From Pseudoalteromonas ulvae UL12 (GTDB lineage Bacteria > Pseudomonadota > Gammaproteobacteria > Enterobacterales > Alteromonadaceae), in the NCBI RefSeq assembly GCF_014925405.1, contig NZ_AQHJ01000027.1, forward strand, positions 248,001 through 312,000: 64,000 nucleotides of DNA, written 5' to 3'. Below, one piece after another: positions 25,474 through 34,976 of this stretch. Position numbers and translations under genes: made by a program. Below the pieces are notes generated by a model. That model was not told the DNA's origin and did no database searches. It worked only from the letters and a program-made list of their open reading frames with translations. Every line of letters starts with the position of its first letter. Position 1 is the stretch's first letter.

Positions 25474-27294
25474 TTATTGGCCTTTGCCTAGCAAAACAAT
25501 GCGGATAGTTTTAGCGATAATCATCAGCTCCATGCTTAACCATTGTTTTGGTGAAGTCAGTGCCAGCGCATAAGCGTAATCCCAACCAATTTTGCGCTTC
25601 ACATCTTCCATGTTTTCATCATAACCATTCATCACTTGTGCAAGTCCAGAAATACCAGGTTTAATACCATATGTGCGAAGACTAAAATACGGAATATTGG
25701 TTTCAAGTTCATTATAGAAAACAGGACGCTCAGGGCGTGGACCAATTAACGACATTTCGCCTTTAAGTACATTAATAAACTGGGGTAATTCATCGATACG
25801 AGTCTTTCTTAAAAAACGTCCTACACGCGTAATTCTTGGGTCACCTTTGGTGGCCCACACGGCTCCAGAACGGCTTTCAGCATCGATAAACATACTGCGG
25901 AACTTATAAACATAAAACAATTCAACAAAGTGCTCATCGGCTTGACCGACACGCAATTGTTGATAAAAAACCGACCCTTTTGAGTCTAACTTGATGGCTA
26001 TCATGGCCAATAACATAATTGGACTAGTTAACAAAATACCAGCTAATGCACCGACGATATCAATGCTACGTTTAATACTTTTAACCATGCGATGACCCTC
26101 ACTTACTTGATTGGTAACTGCTTGTGTTTGATTAACTCTACGCCAAGGTTGTTTAAACCCACCAAGACAAAATTTAACTATACCCATAAATGCCACTGCG
26201 TAACTGAGCAAGACATAATTAACCTGATCAACTACAGGGATCACTTTAGATACACCGCAACATTTCTTAATTCCACCGACCAACAAACAGGCACCCAAGG
26301 CGACTAAACAGCCTTGTGCAAAAAGATGATTTTCAATGATAGCGGCCAGCGCCATCGTGATAATCGCAGCGATTACCACTAGCGGCATCAAGCCCCGTAA
26401 TACTTTATGAGATAAAAAGTTAAAGCTCAGCCAGACATTTTTAGAGCTCATCAAATGACGCAAAATAAAGATTTGCTGAAAATTACCTGCCCCTATTCGC
26501 GCTCGACGAGCAAAATCGGCTGCTTGGTCATCCGTTTCCATTTCTACAATATGTAGACTTGCATCAACGATTGCGCGGTGCCCTTCACACAGCGCTTGCA
26601 TCGCTAAGATAAAATCATCATTAATGGCGCTTTGTGGAATTGGCTGTACGAGCTCACTGCGAATGGCGCACATTGCACCGGGCACACCAATCACAGCACC
26701 GAGTTTAGATTCGGCCATTTTCAATTTATTTTGATAATGCCAATAAGCCTGCTGGCAGCCTTGCTCTTGTTGATAAAACTGATAAATACCCGATACAACA
26801 CCAATCAGAGGATCACTAAAATGCAGCGCCAAGCGCGACATCGCATCAACACTCATTATTGCGCTAACATCGGTGAATACTAGCACATCGTACTGATGTT
26901 TAAATTCCGCAATCAAGTAGTTGACCCCGGCAATCTTTCCGCGGTTATGCTCAAATTTATGTACCTGAACACAAATATTCTGCATATGAAGCTGCCGAAT
27001 GGCTCGACTCGCTTCTTGTTCGGTCTTATCCGTGCAACCATCGAGGACAAGCTGTATTTCAAACTTGTCTGCTGGATAATCAAGAGCCGATAAATTAAAC
27101 AACTTTTGAGCAATAAATGCTTGCTCATTGTGGGCGCAAATCATCACACCTATTCGTGGTTTTTCGGTGTCTGCATCTGGCTGTGTTTGCACCCCGTAAC
27201 GTTTGCCTAATACCGTAATTAAACGAGGATAAATAACATGATGATAAACAAACACACCAGCCATTAAGCCGGTAAAAATCAACAGTAAAGTCAT
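25474..27294 (-). CDS. SypQ-SypR fusion: GT2 membrane glycosyltransferase and initiating sugar transferase
   Basis: Residues about 1-390 are a GT2 enzyme with an N-terminal membrane helix, [24 protein letters not shown] at the DxD position and C-terminal membrane helices. Residues about 403-606 are a bacterial sugar transferase (phosphoglycosyltransferase): one membrane helix, then [32 protein letters not shown] and [11 protein letters not shown]. In V. fischeri these are the separate genes sypQ and sypR. At the join an internal ATG (26088) begins [14 protein letters not shown], the usual sugar-transferase start, and GAGGG lies 7 bp upstream. The fusion may be recent and the C-terminal enzyme may also be made alone. 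It initiates synthesis on undecaprenyl phosphate by family role. Confidence 0.92.
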   Translation of the reverse strand: MTLLLIFTGLMAGVFVYHHVIYPRLITVLGKRYGVQTQPDADTEKPRIGVMICAHNEQAFIAQKLFNLSALDYPADKFEIQLVLDGCTDKTEQEASRAIRQLHMQNICVQVHKFEHNRGKIAGVNYLIAEFKHQYDVLVFTDVSAIMSVDAMSRLALHFSDPLIGVVSGIYQFYQQEQGCQQAYWHYQNKLKMAESKLGAVIGVPGAMCAIRSELVQPIPQSAINDDFILAMQALCEGHRAIVDASLHIVEMETDDQAADFARRARIGAGNFQQIFILRHLMSSKNVWLSFNFLSHKVLRGLMPLVVIAAIITMALAAIIENHLFAQGCLVALGACLLVGGIKKCCGVSKVIPVVDQVNYVLLSYAVAFMGIVKFCLGGFKQPWRRVNQTQAVTNQVSEGHRMVKSIKRSIDIVGALAGILLTSPIMLLAMIAIKLDSKGSVFYQQLRVGQADEHFVELFYVYKFRSMFIDAESRSGAVWATKGDPRITRVGRFLRKTRIDELPQFINVLKGEMSLIGPRPERPVFYNELETNIPYFSLRTYGIKPGISGLAQVMNGYDENMEDVKRKIGWDYAYALALTSPKQWLSMELMIIAKTIRIVLLGKGQ

Positions 27295-27303
27295 CTTCTC
27301 ACC

Positions 27304-28383
27304 TCACACAACAAGCGCGCGGTAAAGCGCATCATAGCGTTTAGCCATTAAACTCGAACACACTTGGGTCAAGTTGTTGGCACGAATTGTTTTTGATTGT
27401 TTTAAAGCAAAAGCTTGCTCTAAACTCTCTGGCAGAAGATCGGCTCGATCGGGCGCGATGAGTATCCCCGCTTGCTGATCAACGATTTCGCTGATCCCCC
27501 CTACATTGCTTGCAACAACAGGGGTATTGCATGCTAATGCTTCAAGTAGTGTCAGCGGCAGACCTTCTCGTTGTGAAAATAAGCAAAAGACATCAATCGC
27601 TGAATAAAACACCTCCATCTCCTTGACCATACCGAGCCAATGAACCCGTTTACTTAATCCTAATTGATCGGTCATGTGAATTAATTCAGCTTTTAAGCTC
27701 CCTTCACCGGCAAACGCTACATGGACGTCTTGAGGTAGCTGAGTCAAGTGGGCAATTAAGTCTTGATGACCTTTACCAGGCTCTAATCGTGCACCACAGC
27801 CGACAATACGGGCATGATTTGGCAGACCCAATTGAAAGCGCGCATACTGTTGATTAATCGGGCTAAATTGCACGCTATCAATACCATTGATAATCACTTG
27901 CTCTGCACTATGATGCACTTTACGTTTGACTTCTTGCGCCACAGCTTGTGCATCAGCAACCACATTCATGGCGGTAAATTTACACAATGCCCACGTCATC
28001 AAACGATAACGCCATTGCTGTAGGTACCATGCATCATGAATTGTGGTGATATGCTTAACGTGCGGACGTTGCTTAATAGCCATAGCAGCGTACAACATTG
28101 GACCAATATGATGACTGTGAATGACGTCAATCTGATGTTGGTCGATATGCTCAACTAATTGTTTAACCACAGACCACTGGATACCATCTGGTTTGTTCAA
28201 ACATGTGACATGAGCATTATGATAAAGGTCAGGCCAACACTCTGCCAAATCACTGTGCTTATCTGATAACGAAACAAGATGTGTACTTTGCCGATGGGCG
28301 CTCTTTCGACTTAACTCCACCACCATTTTTTCTAAACCACCAATTACAGTAAAATGTTGCACCAATTGCATTACATTAATCAT
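27304..28383 (-). CDS. Glycosyltransferase family 4 (SypP-like position)
   Basis: A GT4 fold is seen: an N-terminal VIGGLEKMVVELSRK, the C-terminal domain beginning at GCGARLEPGKGHQDLI, and the donor site SQREGLPLTLLEALACNTP with the Glu-x7-Glu spacing. The 359 residues are normal for the family. Its start overlaps the end of the Wzz-like gene by 8 bp, so the two are translationally coupled, and the fused GT gene follows 9 bp downstream. The acceptor and sugar are not predictable. Confidence 0.92.
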   Translation of the reverse strand: MINVMQLVQHFTVIGGLEKMVVELSRKSAHRQSTHLVSLSDKHSDLAECWPDLYHNAHVTCLNKPDGIQWSVVKQLVEHIDQHQIDVIHSHHIGPMLYAAMAIKQRPHVKHITTIHDAWYLQQWRYRLMTWALCKFTAMNVVADAQAVAQEVKRKVHHSAEQVIINGIDSVQFSPINQQYARFQLGLPNHARIVGCGARLEPGKGHQDLIAHLTQLPQDVHVAFAGEGSLKAELIHMTDQLGLSKRVHWLGMVKEMEVFYSAIDVFCLFSQREGLPLTLLEALACNTPVVASNVGGISEIVDQQAGILIAPDRADLLPESLEQAFALKQSKTIRANNLTQVCSSLMAKRYDALYRALVV

Positions 28384-29887
28384 TGTTACCTCGACTTAGA
28401 TTTTCAGCAAAATCATGTTTTGTTTGATTCAGATTGTCATATGCAGGCTCAGCCATTAGCGGCATGACTGCTAAGACTTTTGCACCGGTAAGTTGTTCGA
28501 CAGTGCGGACATCTTTAACGCCACTGTCAAGCAAGACACTGACAAAAATCACCGCAATCCCAGCAACAATGCCTAAAATCAACGCGATAATAATGGTCAG
28601 AATAATAGGGGTATTGATGGCGTGGGTCGGACTAAATGCACGCTCAATCGTTTTTATTTTATCTGGGCCTTCATAACGGACTAACTTGCCTGTTACTTTG
28701 GCCATTTCATAACGACCGAGCATTTCTTTATAAAGCAATTGCTTCACATCGTAATCACGCTCAAGTTTACGCAGCTCTTTTTCAATATCATTCGTTTGTA
28801 ATAAGCGTGATGATATTGATGCTATTTGACCAACCAACATATCGAGTTCTTGCTGCTGTTGCTCTACATTATTTTTCGCTTCTTGAAGTGCCACTAGTTG
28901 CGATACCAACAAATTCGTTTCGCCCGCGACACCTTGATGTGCCGGTAAGGTATTGGCCATTTGCCATAACTTTTCCATGTCATTGGTATCTAAATCTTTA
29001 CTACTAGACATTAATTGAGCTTGACGCTCTTTTAAGTGCTCAAGTTCACGAAATCTGGCTTGGATTTGACTGTGCTGATCAGTATAGCGGGTGCGTAATA
29101 ACGCCACTTCAGATTCAATCTTAACAATTTTATCTTCTAAAATTCCCAGCACCGGATTGGTTTTACTCAATTTTTTTGCTAACGCTTCCAAGCGACCTTT
29201 CGCGCCACTTAAACTCACTGACTTTTCTCTGCGTAACCGCTCTAAGTCATCCAATGCGCCGCGATTGGCACTAAATAGCTGTGGCAAGGTATCACTGTGA
29301 GTACTTTTAAACTGAGACAGCATATCTTCCGAATACTCAAGCTCTCCTCTTAACACTTCGAGCTGCTGTAAAAAGAACTGCTCAGAGGTATCAAGTGATG
29401 TTTTAGTTGGCGCAAGTAAACGCTCAATAAACTGTTCGACCACCGCTTCTAACACGGGCTTCATTTGCTCTCTGACTGGCCATTTGAATGAAATTTTCAC
29501 TAACTCATCACCCACCAGTGACAAAGACAAACCTTGTGCCAATTTACGCTGCATATCATCCACCTCGAGCTCTGACGCACCTTCGTCCACTAAACCTGAT
29601 TGCTTGGCTACTTCAGATAACACTTTACGGCCAATGATCAGTGTTTTTAGCGCGTCCATACGGTCACTTAATTCAAATGAAAAAGACAAATCATCCAAAA
29701 AGGGATTTAAAAGCGCCGACTCTTCGATTAACACGGTGGCATGATTCACGTATTGCTTTTCAGCCATTAAGCTAGAAAGGATCACGACTGAAGGCACCAC
29801 TATCATTGGCAGGATCATTAAGCGGATCCTGCTATATAGCGCATAGAGTGCTAAGTAAATCAGTCGTTTTATCTGCTCTCTAACCAT
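28376..29887 (-). CDS. SypO-like polysaccharide chain-length determinant (Wzz/GumC type)
   Basis: The 503 residues have a first membrane helix near residues 20-42, a long periplasmic coiled-coil region (about 150-380, rich in Leu/Glu/Lys/Gln) and a second membrane helix near 430-455. The C-terminal cytoplasmic tail lacks a kinase domain; the Wzc-type ATPase is a separate gene (21229). This is the Wzz/GumC-like co-polymerase layout that sets chain length with the Wzy polymerase. A sigma-54 candidate lies at 29995-30010 and a palindrome 17 bp before the start codon. Confidence 0.92.
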   Translation of the reverse strand: MVREQIKRLIYLALYALYSRIRLMILPMIVVPSVVILSSLMAEKQYVNHATVLIEESALLNPFLDDLSFSFELSDRMDALKTLIIGRKVLSEVAKQSGLVDEGASELEVDDMQRKLAQGLSLSLVGDELVKISFKWPVREQMKPVLEAVVEQFIERLLAPTKTSLDTSEQFFLQQLEVLRGELEYSEDMLSQFKSTHSDTLPQLFSANRGALDDLERLRREKSVSLSGAKGRLEALAKKLSKTNPVLGILEDKIVKIESEVALLRTRYTDQHSQIQARFRELEHLKERQAQLMSSSKDLDTNDMEKLWQMANTLPAHQGVAGETNLLVSQLVALQEAKNNVEQQQQELDMLVGQIASISSRLLQTNDIEKELRKLERDYDVKQLLYKEMLGRYEMAKVTGKLVRYEGPDKIKTIERAFSPTHAINTPIILTIIIALILGIVAGIAVIFVSVLLDSGVKDVRTVEQLTGAKVLAVMPLMAEPAYDNLNQTKHDFAENLSRGNND

Positions 29888-29903
29888 GAAAAGTGACCCT
29901 TAT

Positions 29904-29916
29904 TTGCAATTTGCAA
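29904..29916. promoter_or_regulatory. TTGCA-N3-TGCAA palindrome in the wzz-like leader
   Basis: TTGCA-ATT-TGCAA, with flank AAGCAAAC. It lies between the sigma-54 candidate and the start codon, so it is downstream of the promoter, unlike the other copies. Confidence 0.7.
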
Positions 29917-29994
29917 AGCAAACTGCGTTTTCAACTCAATAATGATTGCAAAATTAGATTTTTATCTCTAAATTCACCTCTCTTACCTTGATAA

Positions 29995-30010
29995 CGCAAT
30001 TTTGCGGCCA
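29995..30010 (-). promoter_or_regulatory. Sigma-54 promoter candidate of the wzz-like operon
   Basis: Minus strand TGGCCG-CAAAA-TTGCG; both GG (-24) and GC (-12) are present with the exact 10-bp spacing. It lies 108 bp before the start codon. Confidence 0.68.
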
Positions 30011-30099
30011 AGTTTTTATGTTCGATTGATTAAATTGACCACTATGCTTTGTCCAGACATGCGCGTGCTTTGTCGCTCACTTCGCCGACTGGTTTAAAC

Positions 30100-30126
30100 T
30101 AAAAAAGGAGCCGAAGCTCCTTTATC
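30100..30126 (-). terminator. Terminator after the lipoprotein gene
   Basis: Minus strand AAAGGAGC-TTCG-GCTCCTTT followed by T tract; a UUCG tetraloop. It separates the lipoprotein/LruC pair from the wzz-like operon. Confidence 0.9.
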
Positions 30127-30161
30127 ATTTTGCGAGTGCCATATTTAAATCAAGTACGTTG

Positions 30162-30629
30162 TTAGCGGATCTCAAAAATCGCGCTATCCGAACCATTTTG
30201 ATTTTGCCATTGATATTGTAAAGGCTCTGATGAGGCTGACACAGTCCAGATATCTGCCAATAGCGTTTGATTGGCCTGATTAAGGGTCACTGTTTTTCGT
30301 AATGTCCCATCAAGTAACGCAACACGAAGTACACAGTTATTGTAATCAATCCGCTCACTGGTGGGTTCGCTATAACAGACATTTAAAAAGCTGCGCTGTG
30401 TTAACTCTGGTAACGAAACATCAACCACCAACTCGGTTTGGGTCGAAAAATCAAACTCCTGGCTGGCGACTAAATCTTGTGTTTTGATTGGTTCAGGGGA
30501 AGTTGTACCGGTGCCAGCACTCGGCGGCTGCGCCGTTGCAACAGGCTGGCTGCTTTCACTTCCACCGCCTCCACAGCCAACCATTAAGAAGACACACATA
30601 ATATTGGTAACTTTAATGAATGAATTCAT
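30162..30629 (-). CDS. Small secreted lipoprotein of unknown function
   Basis: The 155-residue protein has a signal ending in the lipobox LMVGC followed by a Gly tract (CGGGGSES), which often marks outer-membrane-bound lipoproteins. The mature part begins with a Pro/Thr/Ser-rich linker, then a predicted beta-rich region with three separated Cys. I do not recognise the family. It starts 12 bp after the LruC-domain gene and probably shares its transcript. A role as a matrix or envelope partner of the LruC protein is inference from position. Confidence 0.75.
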   Translation of the reverse strand: MNSFIKVTNIMCVFLMVGCGGGGSESSQPVATAQPPSAGTGTTSPEPIKTQDLVASQEFDFSTQTELVVDVSLPELTQRSFLNVCYSEPTSERIDYNNCVLRVALLDGTLRKTVTLNQANQTLLADIWTVSASSEPLQYQWQNQNGSDSAIFEIR

Positions 30630-30640
30630 GGTTTTTCTCC

Positions 30641-32707
30641 TTAATTATTAATCGTTTGATTAGCGGCTGGACGACTAAACCACTGTGGTTTATCCACCCC
30701 TGATGACTGGGTAAATTCGGCAAATTCTGGGTAAGCCAATAACAAATCAATTTTCTCTTTAGGGTGCGCCCAATTAGCCCCCATTTCCATTGCCCAAGGA
30801 AGACCTGACTCTGATTGATAATAAAATCCAGCACTTGCTTGGCTTCGATCATCCGCTTGACCGAATAAACCGCTATCGAATGCTTCTGTAGGGGACTGAT
30901 TCTTTAGGTGGACTTCCCAGCCACGAGCATTATTCGGGTTAACAAATGGGCCATGGTTTTGACCATTAACAGCAAAAATAAATGGGTCTAACAATCCACT
31001 CGGTGCACTGTTTTCACTGATACCACTGCTTAAAGGCACGGACACTCGAAAGTCAACTAAAGCATCATTTTCACATCCAGATTGCGTCCTAAAAAAACGA
31101 CAGCTACCAGTGCTGGCTGCCCAGTTTTTGGTATCAGGCATCACCACAATAATGGCTTCGTTACGATTAGCTTCAAGCGATGAGAAAGTTTGTGTTTGTT
31201 GATTGATTTGATGATGAATAACTGCTTGGTTAATTTGCGAAGCCGCCACCCCCGCTAAGCGCACAGCAAAACCATTGTGATAACTGGCACCCAAAGCGAC
31301 CAACTGGCCCTCGATAATGTAACGTACCACCTGTCCTTCTTTAGTATCGGTAATCGTACGGTACTTCACCACCACATCATTGAAATCATAATCGCCCACT
31401 TCAGGCCATAAATCTTCATAGGCCAACGTAACCCAACCACTTTGGCTGGGGTAGTATTGGCGACTAATGCCTGAATCAAGCACCGTGATGGAGTAATCTT
31501 CGACTTCACCATTGCCAACACCACCGATGGCGCCAACGACGGCCCCTTCTGTCACTCTAAAACGTGCCCATGTATTGGCTGCTACTGCATTGTCAGGCAC
31601 TGAAATTAAAAAGGTATTATTGCCTGCTTGAAGTTGCTCAGCACTGAGTACTTGCTCATCAGTATCAAACTGACCATTATTGTTCCAATCAAACCAGCCA
31701 TTCAGATAGCCTGATTGAGACGCGCTAACGACAATCAATGCATCAAAACCCGTTTCTAATGTAGTTACAAACTGCACACCATCATCCGAATCATCGGAGG
31801 CCTTTGGTTGCGCCTCACCATTGACTATCGAACCAAGAAAAAGACCATCGCTATTGTGTTCATGTCGTGCTCCGTTACTCGCTAATGTAGTGCCATAACT
31901 ATCAGGGGCATCACCAAAGTCGATACTGGTATCGTCTTCATCAATGATGGGTGCGGTCGCACACCGTGCACCATCGTTGTTTCCTGAAATCGGACCAAAC
32001 GCAAAAAATTGCGCCACGGGTTGCGACGCTGCCACATCAATGCGAAAGACATGACCATCTTGGTTTCTACTGATGTAAAAATTACCTTCAACGTCAAAAT
32101 AGACGGCCCCAAACGTACCGCTTTCACCCACATCAGCTACAGCCGTTGCTTGGCCAGTCGCGACATCTATTTGAAACAATATTCCTCGGCTGTCTACACT
32201 GAACGCATCGCCAGTGCTTGGGTGAAAGGCCAAATCAAAAATATTTAAATTTAATTGTCCACCATCAATCACTCGCTGAGCTTGCAGGTAATCAGGGCTT
32301 GATTGGTCCAGCTCAAGTCGATACAACCCTAAACTTGAGCCTTTTTTGTAGGCATAATAAGCATTCTCAAGTACCGAGACATCACCGACAAAAAAATCAG
32401 TGTTTGGAAAACCCGATGTCGTGATTGGCTGCTCTTGATAATCTTTCCCGATGCGAATAAAACTGCGGTTTTGATATCCCCAGCCGTAAAGATAACGATC
32501 ATGCACACTAAAGCCAATCGCGTTGATTTTGTTATTGGTACCCATTTCATTGGCTAACGTTAACGCACTCCCCGTCGCGAGGTTCACTCCAAACAGCACC
32601 GCTTTGTTTTGTTGCACTAAAAATGCTTTAGAAGGACAGGTGTCAAATGGTTCAGCAAAGCCCGCTACACTCGCTAAACACGCGCACCCGAGTAAAAGTT
32701 GTTTCAT
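30641..32707 (-). CDS. Secreted LruC-domain protein with propeller and GEVED modules
   Basis: After a signal peptide (to about residue 18) lies a propeller-like region (about 20-270, strands such as NAIGFSVHDRYLYGWGY). It is followed by an acidic linker DFGDAPDSYGTT, a GEVED-type module ending in GNGEVEDYSITV, and from about residue 415 an LruC domain opening LAYEDLWPEVGDYDFNDVVV. Acidic clusters (DWNNNGQFDTDE) suggest Ca binding. At 688 residues it is a large secreted protein. It sits inside the polysaccharide locus, where V. fischeri has sypN, with its own sigma-54 candidate and palindrome. A biofilm-matrix or adhesion role is inferred, not shown. Confidence 0.9.
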   Translation of the reverse strand: MKQLLLGCACLASVAGFAEPFDTCPSKAFLVQQNKAVLFGVNLATGSALTLANEMGTNNKINAIGFSVHDRYLYGWGYQNRSFIRIGKDYQEQPITTSGFPNTDFFVGDVSVLENAYYAYKKGSSLGLYRLELDQSSPDYLQAQRVIDGGQLNLNIFDLAFHPSTGDAFSVDSRGILFQIDVATGQATAVADVGESGTFGAVYFDVEGNFYISRNQDGHVFRIDVAASQPVAQFFAFGPISGNNDGARCATAPIIDEDDTSIDFGDAPDSYGTTLASNGARHEHNSDGLFLGSIVNGEAQPKASDDSDDGVQFVTTLETGFDALIVVSASQSGYLNGWFDWNNNGQFDTDEQVLSAEQLQAGNNTFLISVPDNAVAANTWARFRVTEGAVVGAIGGVGNGEVEDYSITVLDSGISRQYYPSQSGWVTLAYEDLWPEVGDYDFNDVVVKYRTITDTKEGQVVRYIIEGQLVALGASYHNGFAVRLAGVAASQINQAVIHHQINQQTQTFSSLEANRNEAIIVVMPDTKNWAASTGSCRFFRTQSGCENDALVDFRVSVPLSSGISENSAPSGLLDPFIFAVNGQNHGPFVNPNNARGWEVHLKNQSPTEAFDSGLFGQADDRSQASAGFYYQSESGLPWAMEMGANWAHPKEKIDLLLAYPEFAEFTQSSGVDKPQWFSRPAANQTINN

Positions 32708-32741
32708 AATGAGTCACCCTCAAGTAAATGTACCTAAGGAA

Positions 32742-32757
32742 TGCATGATTAAGACCA
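32742..32757 (-). promoter_or_regulatory. Sigma-54 promoter candidate of the LruC gene
   Basis: Minus strand TGGTCT-TAATC-ATGCA; GG and GC at exact spacing. It lies about 35 bp before the start codon, with the palindrome at 32831 centred 87 bp upstream. Confidence 0.62.
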
Positions 32758-32817
32758 AATATAAAACATCATAAATTCAATAAATTAAATGAAAGCACTC
32801 TTTATTTATTTGCAAAA

Positions 32818-32856
32818 TAAAAACCCCTAATTGCAAACTGCAACAAGGGGTTTTAG
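32818..32856 (-). terminator. Terminator with an operator-like palindrome as its loop
   Basis: AAAACCCCT and AGGGGTTTT form a 9-bp stem; the enclosed bases are AA-TTGCA-AAC-TGCAA-CA, so the inner palindrome extends the hairpin. It ends the acetyltransferase operon 20 bp after its stop. Confidence 0.88.
32831..32843. promoter_or_regulatory. TTGCA-N3-TGCAA palindrome inside the terminator loop
   Basis: TTGCA-AAC-TGCAA. It lies about 87 bp upstream of the sigma-54 candidate for the LruC gene. Confidence 0.7.
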
Positions 32857-32874
32857 TGCAAACACGTACAGGGT

Positions 32875-33573
32875 TTAAAGCGTTTTGACCACTTTCGCTG
32901 GATTACCAGCTGCGATAGAAAACGCAGGAACATCTTTAGTGACAACTGCACCTGCACCAATAATTGCCCCTTGGCCAATTGTTACGCCAGCAAGCACAGT
33001 GACGCCAGTACCTAACCATGCCCCCTGTTTAATAATAATGTCGCCAACTTGTTCATCCTTATCAGGGGCACCTTGTGCGCGTGCATCATTATCGAGTGGG
33101 TGACCAGGATACCCAGCTAAAAACACTCGCCCAGCGAGACGCACATCATCTTCTAACACAATGCGCGTGCCTACGGCTAACGTATTTTGCCAACCAATAT
33201 CCACATTATCACCGACGATTAGCTGAGGTTTGTCAGCGGATGCGCTGCGACCGCTTAAAGTGGAAATCCCGGAAATTCGAACACGATTGCCTAACGAAAT
33301 CGACAATGGCCCTAAAATCAGTGGTAAACCTGAATACAGATACAATTGCTGTTTCGTGCCTGCCACTTGGCTTTTCAACAACGGCGTAAAATAGACAACC
33401 CGTGTGCCCTCTTGCCAGAGTTTGACGACTAATTTATGCAATAAATATAACAGCGAATGCACACCAGGGATCACCGGTATTTGGGGGTTTAAAATAAGAT
33501 GTGCAAAGCGGCGAAGGAATCGAGCTTGTGGGCTGTCATTTGTTTTAACCCATTGTTTAATAGTTAATAGCAT
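32875..33573 (-). CDS. SypM-like hexapeptide-repeat acetyltransferase
   Basis: The 232 residues contain left-handed beta-helix hexapeptide repeats in the second half ([37 protein letters not shown]) and end in the family-typical [11 protein letters not shown]. It is a serine-acetyltransferase/WcaF-type O-acetyltransferase by fold, likely to acetylate a sugar of the repeat unit. The stop-start gap to the O-antigen-ligase-like gene is 2 bp, so they are co-transcribed. It has the sypM position. Confidence 0.9.
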   Translation of the reverse strand: MLLTIKQWVKTNDSPQARFLRRFAHLILNPQIPVIPGVHSLLYLLHKLVVKLWQEGTRVVYFTPLLKSQVAGTKQQLYLYSGLPLILGPLSISLGNRVRISGISTLSGRSASADKPQLIVGDNVDIGWQNTLAVGTRIVLEDDVRLAGRVFLAGYPGHPLDNDARAQGAPDKDEQVGDIIIKQGAWLGTGVTVLAGVTIGQGAIIGAGAVVTKDVPAFSIAAGNPAKVVKTL

Positions 33574-33575
33574 AT

Positions 33576-34976
33576 TTAACCCCTTAATGATCCATATTCA
33601 GCTTGCGTCATTTTTTCAAGCGCAATGGTTAACGATAAAATAATATAAATAGGCCAGTTAAATGCCTGTGTTAAAAATGTGCCTGCCACACAAAAACCTA
33701 GTAACCCTGCCCGCAGTGCATTGGTGTTTAGCATCAAACTCGCACAAGATAATTGATTACAAATCATGAAACTTCGCCGCAATGAGCGCACGATGACTGC
33801 CAGCATTAAAAAATAGACTGCTAAGCCGACAAAGCCAGTCTCACCGAGTACTTGAAACCAGGTACTATGCACGGCATGATTTTTCCCATCCCAATGAGGG
33901 CTATAAAAATAGTAGTTCGAAACAAAGTTATTCACCCCCACTCCTGTTAATGGGTTCGATGTCGCCATATTAATTGCGGCTTGCCATGCATAAATCCGCC
34001 CCATCGCAGATGCGTCGACCCCTTCTTCAGCTGCACCGCCACTTTGGCGATCACTGATACCGGCTGCTGCAATCAACACTAACATTGCCAACCCACCGAT
34101 GGCCGCCACGACCACAGGGTTTTTAACTTTTTGATAAATGAAATAAGCCATCACAGCACAAATTCCAAGTAATCCTCCACGACTTTGCGTTGCAATCACC
34201 CCAGAAATCACTATGGCCAATCCTAATAGCGCTAAAAAACGGATCCATTTGCTGTTGTGAGCGCAAAACAGTTCTGCAGCTAAAAAAGAAACCGGAAACA
34301 TCAGTACCAGCGATAAATCATTCGGAGCGCCAATTTGTGATCGAAGATGACGAGATATCGTCACCCGAGTGCCCTCAACTAATCCGATGCCATTAGCCTT
34401 GTTATACAAGGCAACACACGCGACTAACACGCCTGACAACATAATACCAAAGCGTACCCAATTAAACGCTTTTTTGGTATTCAACCACCAGCTAATCACA
34501 AACACCATTAAAAAGACTTTAGTGAAAATATCGATCCAAAATTGCATCGCCAAAGGGCGATCTTTAGCTGCAAAAACTGAAACCGTCACCCATACAAACA
34601 CTAAGCAAAATGCCATATGTCCCGTGTGCCAAAATGGCGTGAGCTTACGTGAAATAAACAAGTGCCATGCAATCCCAGCCAATGAAGCCAGTGCTAACAA
34701 CTTTGGAATTTTAAATGGCATTAACACCGGGAACGCTTCGTGTAGCCGAAAATAACTAAACAAGATAAATAAGATGATAAACACAGTACTGATTTGCACT
34801 GCCATCACTGCTGCAAACGGCAATAACACAATTGCAAAAGCAGCGATAAAACCCAGCTCTTGGTAGAGCACAATTATTAGCACACAAAAAATACCCGTGA
34901 GCCACATCGCTAAGTTTACTTTAGGTTGCGCCATAGCAACTGTTGCTGTTGGAAACTGTGCTGAATCTGGTTTCAT
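33576..34976 (-). CDS. SypL-like O-antigen ligase/polymerase (Wzy) family protein
   Basis: The 466-residue integral membrane protein has about 10-12 hydrophobic helices and a large periplasmic loop with the signature region [15 protein letters not shown] followed by [12 protein letters not shown], the Wzy/WaaL pattern. [10 protein letters not shown] marks the preceding helix boundary (read as [11 protein letters not shown]). In a Wzx/Wzy locus without a lipid A ligase role it is most likely the polymerase. It overlaps the flippase gene by 4 bp. Confidence 0.9.
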   Translation of the reverse strand: MKPDSAQFPTATVAMAQPKVNLAMWLTGIFCVLIIVLYQELGFIAAFAIVLLPFAAVMAVQISTVFIILFILFSYFRLHEAFPVLMPFKIPKLLALASLAGIAWHLFISRKLTPFWHTGHMAFCLVFVWVTVSVFAAKDRPLAMQFWIDIFTKVFLMVFVISWWLNTKKAFNWVRFGIMLSGVLVACVALYNKANGIGLVEGTRVTISRHLRSQIGAPNDLSLVLMFPVSFLAAELFCAHNSKWIRFLALLGLAIVISGVIATQSRGGLLGICAVMAYFIYQKVKNPVVVAAIGGLAMLVLIAAAGISDRQSGGAAEEGVDASAMGRIYAWQAAINMATSNPLTGVGVNNFVSNYYFYSPHWDGKNHAVHSTWFQVLGETGFVGLAVYFLMLAVIVRSLRRSFMICNQLSCASLMLNTNALRAGLLGFCVAGTFLTQAFNWPIYIILSLTIALEKMTQAEYGSLRG

